From the NCBI GenBank assembly GCA_002293455.1, contig DBDH01000112.1:1-46033 (forward strand): a stretch of DNA of 46,033 nt. Direction: 5' to 3'. Below the pieces are notes generated by a model. It worked only from the letters and a program-made list of their open reading frames with translations, did not search any database and was not told the DNA's origin. The first letter of the stretch is position 1; each line of letters begins with the position of its first letter. This stretch comes from Treponema sp. UBA937. Its GTDB lineage: Bacteria; Spirochaetota; Spirochaetia; Treponematales; Breznakiellaceae. The position numbers and the translations under genes were made by a program. Below, one piece after another: positions 39,178 through 46,033 of this stretch.

Positions 39178-39657
39178 ATGATAGAGCCAGGAACATTGCA
39201 GCAATATTCTCTTTTTGGCGGATTGTTGGAAGATCAGATTAATCAGGTCCTTCCGCATGTGGAGTACAATATCTATGAGCCGGGAGCGGCTCTCATGGTT
39301 GAGGGTGAGCGGAACGATAAAATATATTTTATCGTTCATGGGCGCGTTGACATAAGAAAAGACGGAAATGTTCTCTTGCATCTTTCCGAAGGTGATACGC
39401 TCGGTGAAATGGAAGTTCTTGATGTTATGCCTTCCGCCGCCACGGGCCTCGTTGTGGAAAAATCCATGATCGCGTCGATTTCCAATAAAGCTCTCCGGCA
39501 AATCTACAAACAAGACGCCGGGATTTTTTCACTCATGATCATGAATCTTGCCAGAGACCTTTCGCGCCGGCTGCGCAGAATGGACGAATGGCATTCTTGG
39601 ATACCCAAAGAAGACGGCTCAATCCCCGAATCACCGAGCCCCAAAAAGGCAACGTAA
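39178..39657 (+). CDS. Cyclic-nucleotide-binding-domain protein
   Basis: 159 residues forming one CNB beta-roll (about 8-125) and a short charged tail, with no DNA-binding domain. The phosphate-binding cassette reads EGDTLGEMEVLDVMPSAATG (71-90). The Gly-Glu (76-77) is kept, but the Arg that contacts the cyclic phosphate in canonical domains (P-R-x-A) is Ser86 here. Cyclic nucleotide binding is therefore doubtful, and it may sense something else or act structurally. AGAGGGGG precedes the ATG. Convergent with the leftward operon. Confidence 0.82.
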   Translation: MIEPGTLQQYSLFGGLLEDQINQVLPHVEYNIYEPGAALMVEGERNDKIYFIVHGRVDIRKDGNVLLHLSEGDTLGEMEVLDVMPSAATGLVVEKSMIASISNKALRQIYKQDAGIFSLMIMNLARDLSRRLRRMDEWHSWIPKEDGSIPESPSPKKAT

Positions 39658-39670
39658 ACATTGCGGCCGT

Positions 39671-40057
39671 TTATGTTTCTTTGTTGCTAACATCTGATGC
39701 TGCGGATAATTCCAAAGTTAAACGCAGATTTGTGTCGTAAGCAACGTTCAAGTATTCAGTACGATGTATCGGATGTTCGGAATCCAAGATGAAATTTCCC
39801 GCGTCGATTCGTAACCCATAAGAATCATCAAAAAAGATGTGTCCTTTCAAAAAATCCGGACTTTTTTCACTGACAGTAATCTTAAAAAAACGGGTTGTGA
39901 AAACAGTTGTTTGGGAATTCAGAATTTCTTCTTTGGTAAAAGATTTTTTTTCTTCCCAAGGATCACCGGATCCCGGGCGGAAAAAACAATCTTCGGCTGC
40001 GGTCAGCCAGCAAGTTGATGCTTTCATGCTTGCTTCTTCTATGTAATTTCTTTCCAT
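39671..40057 (-). CDS. Hypothetical protein
   Basis: 128 residues, soluble, no signal, family not recognised. Contains alternating beta-type segments (TTRFFKITVSEKSP, LKGHIFFDDSYGLRIDAG). Its ATG is one base after the DinB-like stop with no Shine-Dalgarno, so it is probably coupled to that gene. ATG 40027 (MKASTCWL) is an alternative start. Last gene of the leftward operon. Confidence 0.55.
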   Translation of the reverse strand: MERNYIEEASMKASTCWLTAAEDCFFRPGSGDPWEEKKSFTKEEILNSQTTVFTTRFFKITVSEKSPDFLKGHIFFDDSYGLRIDAGNFILDSEHPIHRTEYLNVAYDTNLRLTLELSAASDVSNKET

Positions 40058-40058
40058 A

Positions 40059-40745
40059 TCAATTTTTATTATACCGCGCTTTTATATTAAAGCAATCATT
40101 GAGATGCACCATTTGATGTCTGGTTATCGGCATGGTGATTAATCCCATCATATTTTTTCTTCCCCAAAAATCCAAAAGCCAAATTGCTTTTTCGTTACTG
40201 CTTACGCCTCCGTTTACTCTAATTTTTTCGATGCCTTCTTTTTCGACCTTTCTTTTTAAATCACTATGTTTTAATTTTGCAAGAATTTTCTGAGTCGATA
40301 TTCCAACTTTTTTTCGATATTGCTTTAATGCTTTTAGATTGATTGTTTTACTGAACAAATCAATTTCAGAATAATCCATTGCGTTGCCGGTATCTTTAAT
40401 CGTGATTCCTAATTTTTCCTGAATCTCTTCATCAAAGATTTCGTTTTTCCCCGCCATCAAAATATTTGAAATCATATCTTCAATGCGGGTTATATGCCAT
40501 ACGTTCCACGCTATAGATGTTTCCTTTTTTGATATTATTCCGCAAGTTGATTCAGAAAGATTGTTCCACAACATATCGTAATAGGTATCGACATTGATTC
40601 CGGTTACTGATTTCTCATGTAATAAGCTGTGAATATCCAATAAGTTTTTCTTTTCAGTTTCAAATGAATCTTGCTTGGACAGCTTTGTTTTCATTTCCGC
40701 GAATTTCGCGTTCCATGTTTCTTTGCGTTCTGATACATTGTTCAT
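40059..40745 (-). CDS. DinB-like four-helix protein
   Basis: 228 residues. The pattern of helices with AWNVWHITRIEDMISN (about 78-93) and TRHQMVHLND (near the C-terminus, about 208-217) matches the DinB/DfsB superfamily, whose histidines bind a metal. Members are often thiol-dependent S-transferases or stress proteins, many of unknown function. AAAGG precedes the ATG. It follows the ABC-F gene by 18 bases and is probably in the same transcript. Stress or antibiotic-response function is only a guess. Confidence 0.65.
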   Translation of the reverse strand: MNNVSERKETWNAKFAEMKTKLSKQDSFETEKKNLLDIHSLLHEKSVTGINVDTYYDMLWNNLSESTCGIISKKETSIAWNVWHITRIEDMISNILMAGKNEIFDEEIQEKLGITIKDTGNAMDYSEIDLFSKTINLKALKQYRKKVGISTQKILAKLKHSDLKRKVEKEGIEKIRVNGGVSSNEKAIWLLDFWGRKNMMGLITMPITRHQMVHLNDCFNIKARYNKN

Positions 40746-40763
40746 CGTTTTGACCTTTGCACT

Positions 40764-42716
40764 TTATTTTCCTGTTTCTTCCAGCTCTGCCGCGATGGCT
40801 TCCCACGCTTCGCTTGCGGTATCGATCTTTGCGTTCACTTCATCAAGCCGCGCTTGAACGGATTTCGCTTTCTCTCCGTTGGAATAGACTTCCGGCTTTT
40901 GGATTTCATCGATAAGTTTTTGTTTTTCCTGTTCGAGGCTTTCGAGCGTTTTGAGAATCTGTTCTTCTTCCCGTTGCAGCCTTCGCTGTTGGGCCTGCCG
41001 CTTTTTATCGGCTTCCCGGAATTCAGCGGCTCCAAAACTTGTATCGTGAATTTTCTCCGTCTCTTTATTTTGTGCCGATACTTGAACTTCATCCTGACCG
41101 GATTGTTCGCGTTCAAGTTTGTCCAGGTAATACGCATAGTTGCCGTAATATAGTTTGTGCTGTCCGGGCCTTAGTTCAAGCGTTTTTGTCGAAAGCGCTT
41201 CCATGAATTCCCGGTCGTGGCTTACGAAAATGACGGTTCCTTCGTAGGCCTTAAGCGTATCAAGCAAAATATCTTTTGATGAAAGATCGAGATGATTCGT
41301 CGGTTCGTCAAGGATAAGAAGATTGAAGGGTTTCAATAACAGTTTGAGCAGCGCCAATCTGCTTTTTTCGCCGCCGGATAACACCGAAATCGGTTTGTAT
41401 ACATCGTCGCCGCGGAAAAGGAACGCGCCGAGCATGTCCCTCACTTTGGGAATAAGATGCAGCGGCGCTTCGGCTTCCATGAACTCAAGCACCGATTCGC
41501 TTCCGGTCATTGTTTCGGCGGCGTCCTGCGAAAAATAACCGACGGAGATTCCGCTTCCAAGCGAAAGATGTCCTTCGTATTGTTGATCCACGCCCGCGAT
41601 GATTCGGAGCAAGGTTGTTTTTCCGGCGCCGTTGCGTCCTACTACAACCAGTTTTTCTTTTGATTCCAGAAGCAGATCGAGGCCGGAAATGATCTGTCTC
41701 TCTCCGTACGATTTTCCGATCTGTTCCAAGGTTATGGCGATTCTGCCCGAATGGGGCGGCGGCGGAAAGCGGATATTGATCTTCTTGAGCGATTCGGGGA
41801 TTTCGACGCGTTCCATTTTTTCAAGGCGTTTTATCCGTTCCTGAACCATTGCGGCTTTTGTCGGTTTATAGCGGAAACGCCGGATTAGATCTTCGGCTTT
41901 CGCGATTTCTTCCTGCTGCGCTTTGTAGCTGTTCATGAGCGTCTCAAGTTCCGTTTCCCGGATTTTTTCGTAAGCGGAATAATTTCCGGCATAACGTTTG
42001 AGCGTTCCCTGAAACAGTTCGTACACTTCGTTAACGGTTACATCAAGAAAATAACGGTCATGGGAAACGAGCAGATAGCCGCCGGAAAAATTTTTCAGCC
42101 ATTCTTCAAGCCATGTCCGCGCTTCAATATCGAGGTAGTTGGTGGGTTCGTCCAAAAGCAGAATATCCGGCGATTCCAAAAGAACTTTCGCGAGTGCGAT
42201 GCGCATCTGCCAGCCGCCGGAAAATTCCTCACAAGGCCGATTCAAATCGCTTTCCGCAAAACCGAGGCCGGTAAGCACCATGGGGATTTGCTGGCTTCGG
42301 TTGTAATAACCGCTCTGCTCCACAGTTTCTTGTAATTGGTGATATTCTTCCAGCAGAGCGGCGGTTTTTCCATCATCTTCTTTCCGTTTTTCCAGTTCCC
42401 GGCCCAAATCTTCCATTTGATGAATCATCGCGGCCGCGGCTTGATACGCTTCTTCCGCTTCATCAATTAAACGTTTCCCCCGGTGAACAATTCCCGACTG
42501 GGGCAAATAAGAAATCCGCGTTCCCTTTTGGATTGCGCGTTCGCCCGAATCGCTCTGCATAAGCCCCGCGATAACTTTCATCAACGTTGTTTTTCCGGAA
42601 CCATTGATTCCAGAAAGCGCGGCGCGGGAACCTGAAGCGAGATACAATCCGGCATTCATCAATATATCTCTGTCGCCGAAAGCAAGCGAGACTTTAGTGA
42701 ACTGAACGAATGCCAT
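40764..42716 (-). CDS. ABC-F family ATPase
   Basis: 650 residues with two ABC domains and no membrane segments. First domain: Walker A GINGSGKTT (about 36-44), signature FSGGWQ, Walker B LLLDEPTNYLD. Second: VGRNGAGKTT, LSGGEKSR, LLILDEPTNHLD. Between them lies the charged P-site tRNA interaction linker (about 240-315, KAAMVQERIKRLEKMER). The C-terminus is a coiled coil (about 545-650) as in Uup/YdiF. ABC-F proteins act on stalled ribosomes; some give antibiotic protection, others are housekeeping. This one looks like the housekeeping YdiF/Uup type. It begins three bases after the lipoprotein stop. Confidence 0.92.
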   Translation of the reverse strand: MAFVQFTKVSLAFGDRDILMNAGLYLASGSRAALSGINGSGKTTLMKVIAGLMQSDSGERAIQKGTRISYLPQSGIVHRGKRLIDEAEEAYQAAAAMIHQMEDLGRELEKRKEDDGKTAALLEEYHQLQETVEQSGYYNRSQQIPMVLTGLGFAESDLNRPCEEFSGGWQMRIALAKVLLESPDILLLDEPTNYLDIEARTWLEEWLKNFSGGYLLVSHDRYFLDVTVNEVYELFQGTLKRYAGNYSAYEKIRETELETLMNSYKAQQEEIAKAEDLIRRFRYKPTKAAMVQERIKRLEKMERVEIPESLKKINIRFPPPPHSGRIAITLEQIGKSYGERQIISGLDLLLESKEKLVVVGRNGAGKTTLLRIIAGVDQQYEGHLSLGSGISVGYFSQDAAETMTGSESVLEFMEAEAPLHLIPKVRDMLGAFLFRGDDVYKPISVLSGGEKSRLALLKLLLKPFNLLILDEPTNHLDLSSKDILLDTLKAYEGTVIFVSHDREFMEALSTKTLELRPGQHKLYYGNYAYYLDKLEREQSGQDEVQVSAQNKETEKIHDTSFGAAEFREADKKRQAQQRRLQREEEQILKTLESLEQEKQKLIDEIQKPEVYSNGEKAKSVQARLDEVNAKIDTASEAWEAIAAELEETGK

Positions 42717-42719
42717 GAA

Positions 42720-44078
42720 TTATTGTCCCATTTTGTAAAAATACATCACAATCGGCGAAACGGCCCGGCGGTTCACGACATTTCCGTCAAGGGACGATTC
42801 GGGAACGTACTCAAGCCGGATTCCCCGGTTGTCAATAACGTATAAGAAATAACGCCGCGCCGGAGCTTCCCCCTCTCTTCCGTAAAATTGAAGCGATAGA
42901 ACTCCGGCGTATCGATCCTGAAAATCTCTTGACAGGAAAGAATCCATCCCCACGCTTCCCCTGCCTTCAACCGTGGACGGAATGGTTTGCGGGATAAGAA
43001 GATTGTATCCGGTCCAGTTAAACCTGTTTCCCGAAGAGAAACTGAGCGTTCCATAATTTTCACTGTGGAAGATAGGCCCCGCGTCCACAAGCGTTTTAAA
43101 AAGCGCTTCACGCCGCTCTGTTTCCTGGATAATAATATCATCAATATTGACAGGAATAGTCACGAAAACCTGACTTTGAGGACTTCCCGTTCCTTCCGTA
43201 TATTGCACCATCAAGCTGCCATCCGACCGGAGGGTCATGTGCAGCGGAGTATTTTCAAAAATCCAGGAACGGTTTCCCGACCGTCTTATGCTCGTATAAT
43301 CAAAAGTCCTTTCGGTCCGGGGCAGATACACGCGGGCCATTCCTGAATCCTGACCGGGATCAAAATTCCACTTTCTTGAAATATCTGTAAGATCAATCTG
43401 CATATTGTTGATCATGCTTCCATACCAATCGGGATACCATTTTTGCGCAAAAATCATATCTAAATCGGTGTCTTCTTCCCGGGTTTCAACTTCCGGAGAC
43501 GCCACCGCCTGGCCTTCGCTTTGTTCAAACAATTTTAGCCGGTAGGAAAAACAGTAACCGACAGAACCGTCGCTCGTAAGCACCCGGTACCAATTCCCCG
43601 GCAAAGGATCGCCGGATGCCCCCACCGCGGCAACTCCGTCCGTCTGTTCAAGAATCTTGACGATTTGCCCTTCCCTTAAACGATAGACGCGGCGGGCATT
43701 ATTTTCGGGACTTTCCCGGATAGGAAGACCATCCTGCAGAGTCTCCGCGTAAGTTTGGGCATACGTAGAAAATTCCGCGGCGCGTTCCTCCGCGGCTTTT
43801 TTGCTTCCCGCAAAATCCAATTCCCAAAGCCGGACTTCAAATTTATCGATAGAGTCTTCGCTCTCCCGGTACTCCTCGGGAATCCCGACAACCCAAACTT
43901 GATCAATATTCGACCTGATATATACCGGCAAGAGCGTTCCCGAAGGAACCGCCGGGTCTTCGGCAGACCACAAAAGTACGCCCCAGCCCAAAAGCCGGGT
44001 GCAGGAACCTAAGGAAAGAAACGTTATTGGTAATAAAAGAAACAAGAAAAACAAAGATATTAAAGACCGCTTTTTCAT
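42720..44078 (-). CDS. SH3-domain lipoprotein
   Basis: 452 residues. Signal peptide with lipobox-like LGSC (Cys about 26). The segment LPIRESPENNARRVYRLREG to GYCFSYRLKLFEQ (about 118-185) is a bacterial SH3 domain. The C-terminal half (about 200-450) is beta-rich, with no family recognised. Spirochaetes have a conserved SH3 lipoprotein of about this size; its function is unknown but probably lies in the envelope. First gene of a leftward operon with ABC-F, DinB-like and hypothetical genes. No clear Shine-Dalgarno precedes the ATG. Confidence 0.75.
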   Translation of the reverse strand: MKKRSLISLFFLFLLLPITFLSLGSCTRLLGWGVLLWSAEDPAVPSGTLLPVYIRSNIDQVWVVGIPEEYRESEDSIDKFEVRLWELDFAGSKKAAEERAAEFSTYAQTYAETLQDGLPIRESPENNARRVYRLREGQIVKILEQTDGVAAVGASGDPLPGNWYRVLTSDGSVGYCFSYRLKLFEQSEGQAVASPEVETREEDTDLDMIFAQKWYPDWYGSMINNMQIDLTDISRKWNFDPGQDSGMARVYLPRTERTFDYTSIRRSGNRSWIFENTPLHMTLRSDGSLMVQYTEGTGSPQSQVFVTIPVNIDDIIIQETERREALFKTLVDAGPIFHSENYGTLSFSSGNRFNWTGYNLLIPQTIPSTVEGRGSVGMDSFLSRDFQDRYAGVLSLQFYGREGEAPARRYFLYVIDNRGIRLEYVPESSLDGNVVNRRAVSPIVMYFYKMGQ

Positions 44079-44162
44079 AATAACAGCATATAAGAATTTG
44101 GGCTTTCTGAAAAGACAGACTTTCGGTCTGTTATAATATTTGTTCGGACAGCTTCTTCTTAC

Positions 44163-44294
44163 GGAATAATGGTGACCGAGTTTCCCAATCTGCCGGCCGG
44201 TTTCTTTTTGACGCTCGGCAATATCTTGAAAAATCTGTCTCAGTACCTCAAAACTTACATTCTGCCGCTCAGCAGCTTCCTATATCTTTTCCAT
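44163..44294 (-). pseudogene. Remnant of a DUF3782-like gene
   Basis: Minus strand from ATG 44294-44292 reads MEKI, an in-frame TAG (44282-44280), then AAERQNVSFEVLRQIFQDI and ERQKETGRQIGKLGHHY. RQKETGRQIGKLG is the signature bridge of the DUF3782-like family also present at 1-410. The body of the gene is missing, and the fragment lies upstream of the SH3-lipoprotein gene. The rightward ORF opposite it (44169-44447) has no support. Confidence 0.5.
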
Positions 44295-44461
44295 AACAAT
44301 ACATTCCTCTTCTCATGTTATTATGGCATCGATCTTTTTTGCTTGGCATTACGCGAAATTAATTTTAATTTTTTTGCTTACTTCCCGTCCAGCCCGTGCG
44401 TTAACCATAACGCACTTTTCTATGTAAATTACGATTTTGCCCCCTAAAAAAATAATATTTT

Positions 44462-44488
44462 TTCGACAATGAGCAATAAATTGTCGAA
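44462..44488. promoter_or_regulatory. TTCGACAA-N11-TTGTCGAA inverted repeat
   Basis: Perfect 8-bp arms (44462-44469 and 44481-44488) lie about 80 bases upstream of the porin promoter. There is no T-run, so an operator is more likely than a terminator. The regulator is unknown. 44295-44461 and 44489-44568 are AT-rich without a gene. Confidence 0.5.
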
Positions 44489-44568
44489 GAATAACACAAT
44501 TTCTTGTATTATATAGAATTAAATATTGGCAAAAAACAGGTAAAATTTCAATTTCATACCAATAAAAC

Positions 44569-44598
44569 TTGACACATTTAAAAATACGTGGTTATAAT
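44569..44598 (+). promoter_or_regulatory. Consensus sigma70 promoter for the porin-like gene
   Basis: TTGACA (44569-44574), an 18-base spacer and TATAAT (44593-44598), both perfect consensus hexamers. The leader that follows can fold: AAGGGG (44611-44616) pairs with CCCCTT (44641-44646) enclosing AATC-GTA-GATT. AGGAGG precedes the ATG. This is the strongest promoter in the window. Confidence 0.8.
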
Positions 44599-44669
44599 TA
44601 ACATTAGATAAAGGGGGTTACCCGTAATCGTAGATTATTTCCCCTTGTCAATCCTAGGAGGATTCTTAT

Positions 44670-45782
44670 ATGAAGAAGTTTCTTGTAGTTCTTATGATCC
44701 TTGCGGTAGCAGGGGGCTTATTCGCACAGGGACTGGTAATCAGCGGATCTCTGAAGACCGGTATGACGATCGACAACGATGGTGCGGCTTTCGTGAACCA
44801 TTCCGGTGATGACGAAAATCGTCTCGACATCAATGGCAGTTTTGCTGTTGAGAATTTTGGGGCAAAGTTCAATCTTCGGTTCTATGATGATTTAGGTACG
44901 GGTTCCGATCCTTTTTCTAACTTTAAAGTTAGCAATGCATATGCATGGGTTAACCTTTTTGGCGGCATGGCAAAGGTAAGCGGCGGTTTAATTGATGACG
45001 GCGTATGGGGAACCGGCGGTGACAAAGACTGGGGTTTTGCGACTGGTGCGGGACTTCGTCTTGAAGTAACACCTCTTGAAGGGTTGAACTTTGGACTTTT
45101 TATTCCTGGTGATATAAAATCTAACGATGGCGATTATGACAAAGACGACAAAGTGAATATTGCAGATACTTTCTCCGAACTCGTTATTGGCGCAAGTTTT
45201 AGTAATGACATGATCGGTATTGGCGCGGCCGTTGACATTGGCGGAAGAGATAATAATGACGCTGTTGGTTTGGCTGGTAATAAACTTTCTGCCTTTACTG
45301 CTATTGTGGGTCTTAACCTGAAAATGGTTGAAAACCTTACTGCCAGTATCGAAGCTTACCTCTATTCAACCAGCAAGAAAAACGAAAGCTTCTCCAAAGA
45401 CGGTTTTGGTGTTTGGCTTACCCAAAAAGCTGAATACGCGTTTGCAGAGAATTTCCGCGCCGGTCTTAAATTGCATGAACAGTTCTATCCGGATGTTGAT
45501 GGATATCTTCTGGTTGGTGCATGGGCTGGTTATGACATTAACGCTCTTATTACCGCCGCTCTGGACGTTGAATTTAAGGCCGGTCTTGATGCAGATGGTA
45601 ATAAATACAATGATGGTTCATCGCTTATGTTCAAACCTAAGTTAACCTTCAATGTAGGCAGCGGCGCTTCTATCGATGTATACGACAAGATTAGTATTGA
45701 TCTTCCCGATGGCGACGCTAATCCCAAACCGGACGCTGTTATTAACAATCGCTTCCAGATTGACTTCACTTACAGCTTCTAA
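44670..45782 (+). CDS. Outer-membrane beta-barrel (porin-like) protein
   Basis: 370 residues. Signal peptide MKKFLVVLMILAVAGGLFAQ, cleaved after FAQ or FA. The mature protein has alternating-hydrophobicity strands (GLVISGSLKTGMTID, AKFNLRFYDDL, KLTFNVGSG) and ends in FQIDFTYSF, with the terminal Phe used by the BAM machinery. Such abundant porin-like proteins occur in treponemes and may serve diffusion of sugars or oligosaccharides. Consensus promoter, strong Shine-Dalgarno, folded leader and a strong terminator indicate high expression as a single gene. The closest named family is uncertain. Confidence 0.82.
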   Translation: MKKFLVVLMILAVAGGLFAQGLVISGSLKTGMTIDNDGAAFVNHSGDDENRLDINGSFAVENFGAKFNLRFYDDLGTGSDPFSNFKVSNAYAWVNLFGGMAKVSGGLIDDGVWGTGGDKDWGFATGAGLRLEVTPLEGLNFGLFIPGDIKSNDGDYDKDDKVNIADTFSELVIGASFSNDMIGIGAAVDIGGRDNNDAVGLAGNKLSAFTAIVGLNLKMVENLTASIEAYLYSTSKKNESFSKDGFGVWLTQKAEYAFAENFRAGLKLHEQFYPDVDGYLLVGAWAGYDINALITAALDVEFKAGLDADGNKYNDGSSLMFKPKLTFNVGSGASIDVYDKISIDLPDGDANPKPDAVINNRFQIDFTYSF

Positions 45783-45807
45783 TCTGTATATCGTTTAAAG
45801 ATCAATA

Positions 45808-45835
45808 ACCGGCCCTCTTGGGGGCCGGTTTTTTT
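45808..45835 (+). terminator. Terminator after the porin-like gene
   Basis: ACCGGCCC (45808-45815) pairs with GGGCCGGT (45822-45829) around a 6-base loop and is followed by a T-tract to 45835. Confidence 0.9.
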
Positions 45836-45918
45836 ATCATTTTTTATTCGTGTTGAGGTCTTAATACCCAAGAACTCGCTTGCGCGAGGGAGGCTCTGCG
45901 GCGATGTTATTGATTGTA

Positions 45919-46033
45919 TCAAGATAACTTTCCAATTTCCCTATTACCCGCCAACGAGCGCATTTGTGTAATTGCCGTAATGTTAAGCTGTACAAACCGC
46001 TCACTCTGTGGAAGTCCCTGCCGAATGAGCAGG
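45919..46033 (-). CDS. C-terminus of an unidentified protein (start beyond window)
   Basis: Minus strand from the right edge reads LLIRQGLPQSERFVQLN, then ITAITQMRSLAGN and a TGA at 45921-45919: 37 codons of plausible coding sequence ending the gene. The family cannot be named from this piece. The GLPQSERFxxLNxxA pattern recalls C-terminal helices of accessory-gene products, but that is a weak impression. Confidence 0.4.
   Translation of the reverse strand, partial: LLIRQGLPQSERFVQLNITAITQMRSLAGNREIGKLS

Noticed and set aside
44169..44447. 92-residue rightward ORF before the porin promoter
   Set aside because: Composition is that of AT-rich DNA, with no ribosome-binding site. The opposite strand carries a recognisable DUF3782-like fragment.
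1..46033. tRNA or rRNA genes, prophage or attachment sites
   Set aside because: No cloverleaf with a GGTTCGA-type T arm, no rRNA-like sequence and no integrase or structural phage genes were seen.

Overview
The window reads as chromosome of a Treponema-like spirochaete. The evidence is a fliL-fliM-fliY flagellar switch cluster with a spirochaete-type FliY, several TPR, SH3 and beta-sandwich lipoproteins with loose spirochaetal lipoboxes, a small outer-membrane beta-barrel ending in Phe, the DUF4912 + GH57 glucan enzyme pair, and multi-copy families common in host-associated treponemes (Rpn/YhgA-like nucleases, DUF3782-like coiled-coil proteins). The species cannot be fixed from sequence alone. 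A gut or rumen pectin degrader is a reasonable inference.

Layout. 1-5.8 kb: the edge of a heptad-repeat DUF3782-like gene, a PtsN/EIIA-like protein, a leftward prs - FGGY kinase - HAD phosphatase operon, and divergent nagA. 5.8-6.5 kb: a 670-base intergenic stretch full of palindromes, dispersed repeats and a possible small ORF. 6.5-19.4 kb: a CheY-like receiver, a leftward envelope operon (TPR lipoprotein, MltD-like lytic transglycosylase, unknown exported protein), a TPR lipoprotein operon, an M24 peptidase, the DUF4912/GH57 pair, then fliL, fliM and fliY. 19.4-21.9 kb: a 239-bp element with terminal inverted repeats, a chemoreceptor and a possible gene remnant. 22.0-37.8 kb: a pectin-degradation region made of an Ig-like lipoprotein, two tandem PL1 pectate-lyase lipoproteins, an Rpn-type nuclease, a KduD/IdnO-like dehydrogenase, a CE8 pectin-esterase lipoprotein and a second tandem pair of PL1 lipoproteins. 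37.9-46 kb: a HAD phosphatase, an HD-domain protein, a CNB-domain protein, a leftward SH3-lipoprotein - ABC-F - DinB-like - hypothetical operon, a strongly promoted porin-like gene, and the C-terminus of an unidentified gene at the edge.

How it works together. The pectin region would place methylesterase and four lyases on the cell surface or in the periplasm as lipoproteins. The esterase de-esterifies pectin, the lyases cleave polygalacturonate to unsaturated oligomers, and the SDR could act on 5-keto or 2,5-diketo acids made from them. No transporter, KdgK/KdgA, KduI or glycoside hydrolase is present here, so uptake and most of central catabolism must be encoded elsewhere.

Main points of interest: a 66-bp divergent promoter whose two -35 boxes are the same DNA and which drives two apparently leaderless genes, with a wider set of leaderless candidates; a methionine-rich insert in FliY together with loss of the CheC-type Asn; an Rpn nuclease whose Shine-Dalgarno is buried in a perfect hairpin; intergenic repeat families around the flagellar and pectin genes; a 42-bp palindrome and possible leader peptide between prs and nagA; and several gene remnants. 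No tRNA, rRNA, CRISPR array or complete insertion sequence was seen.
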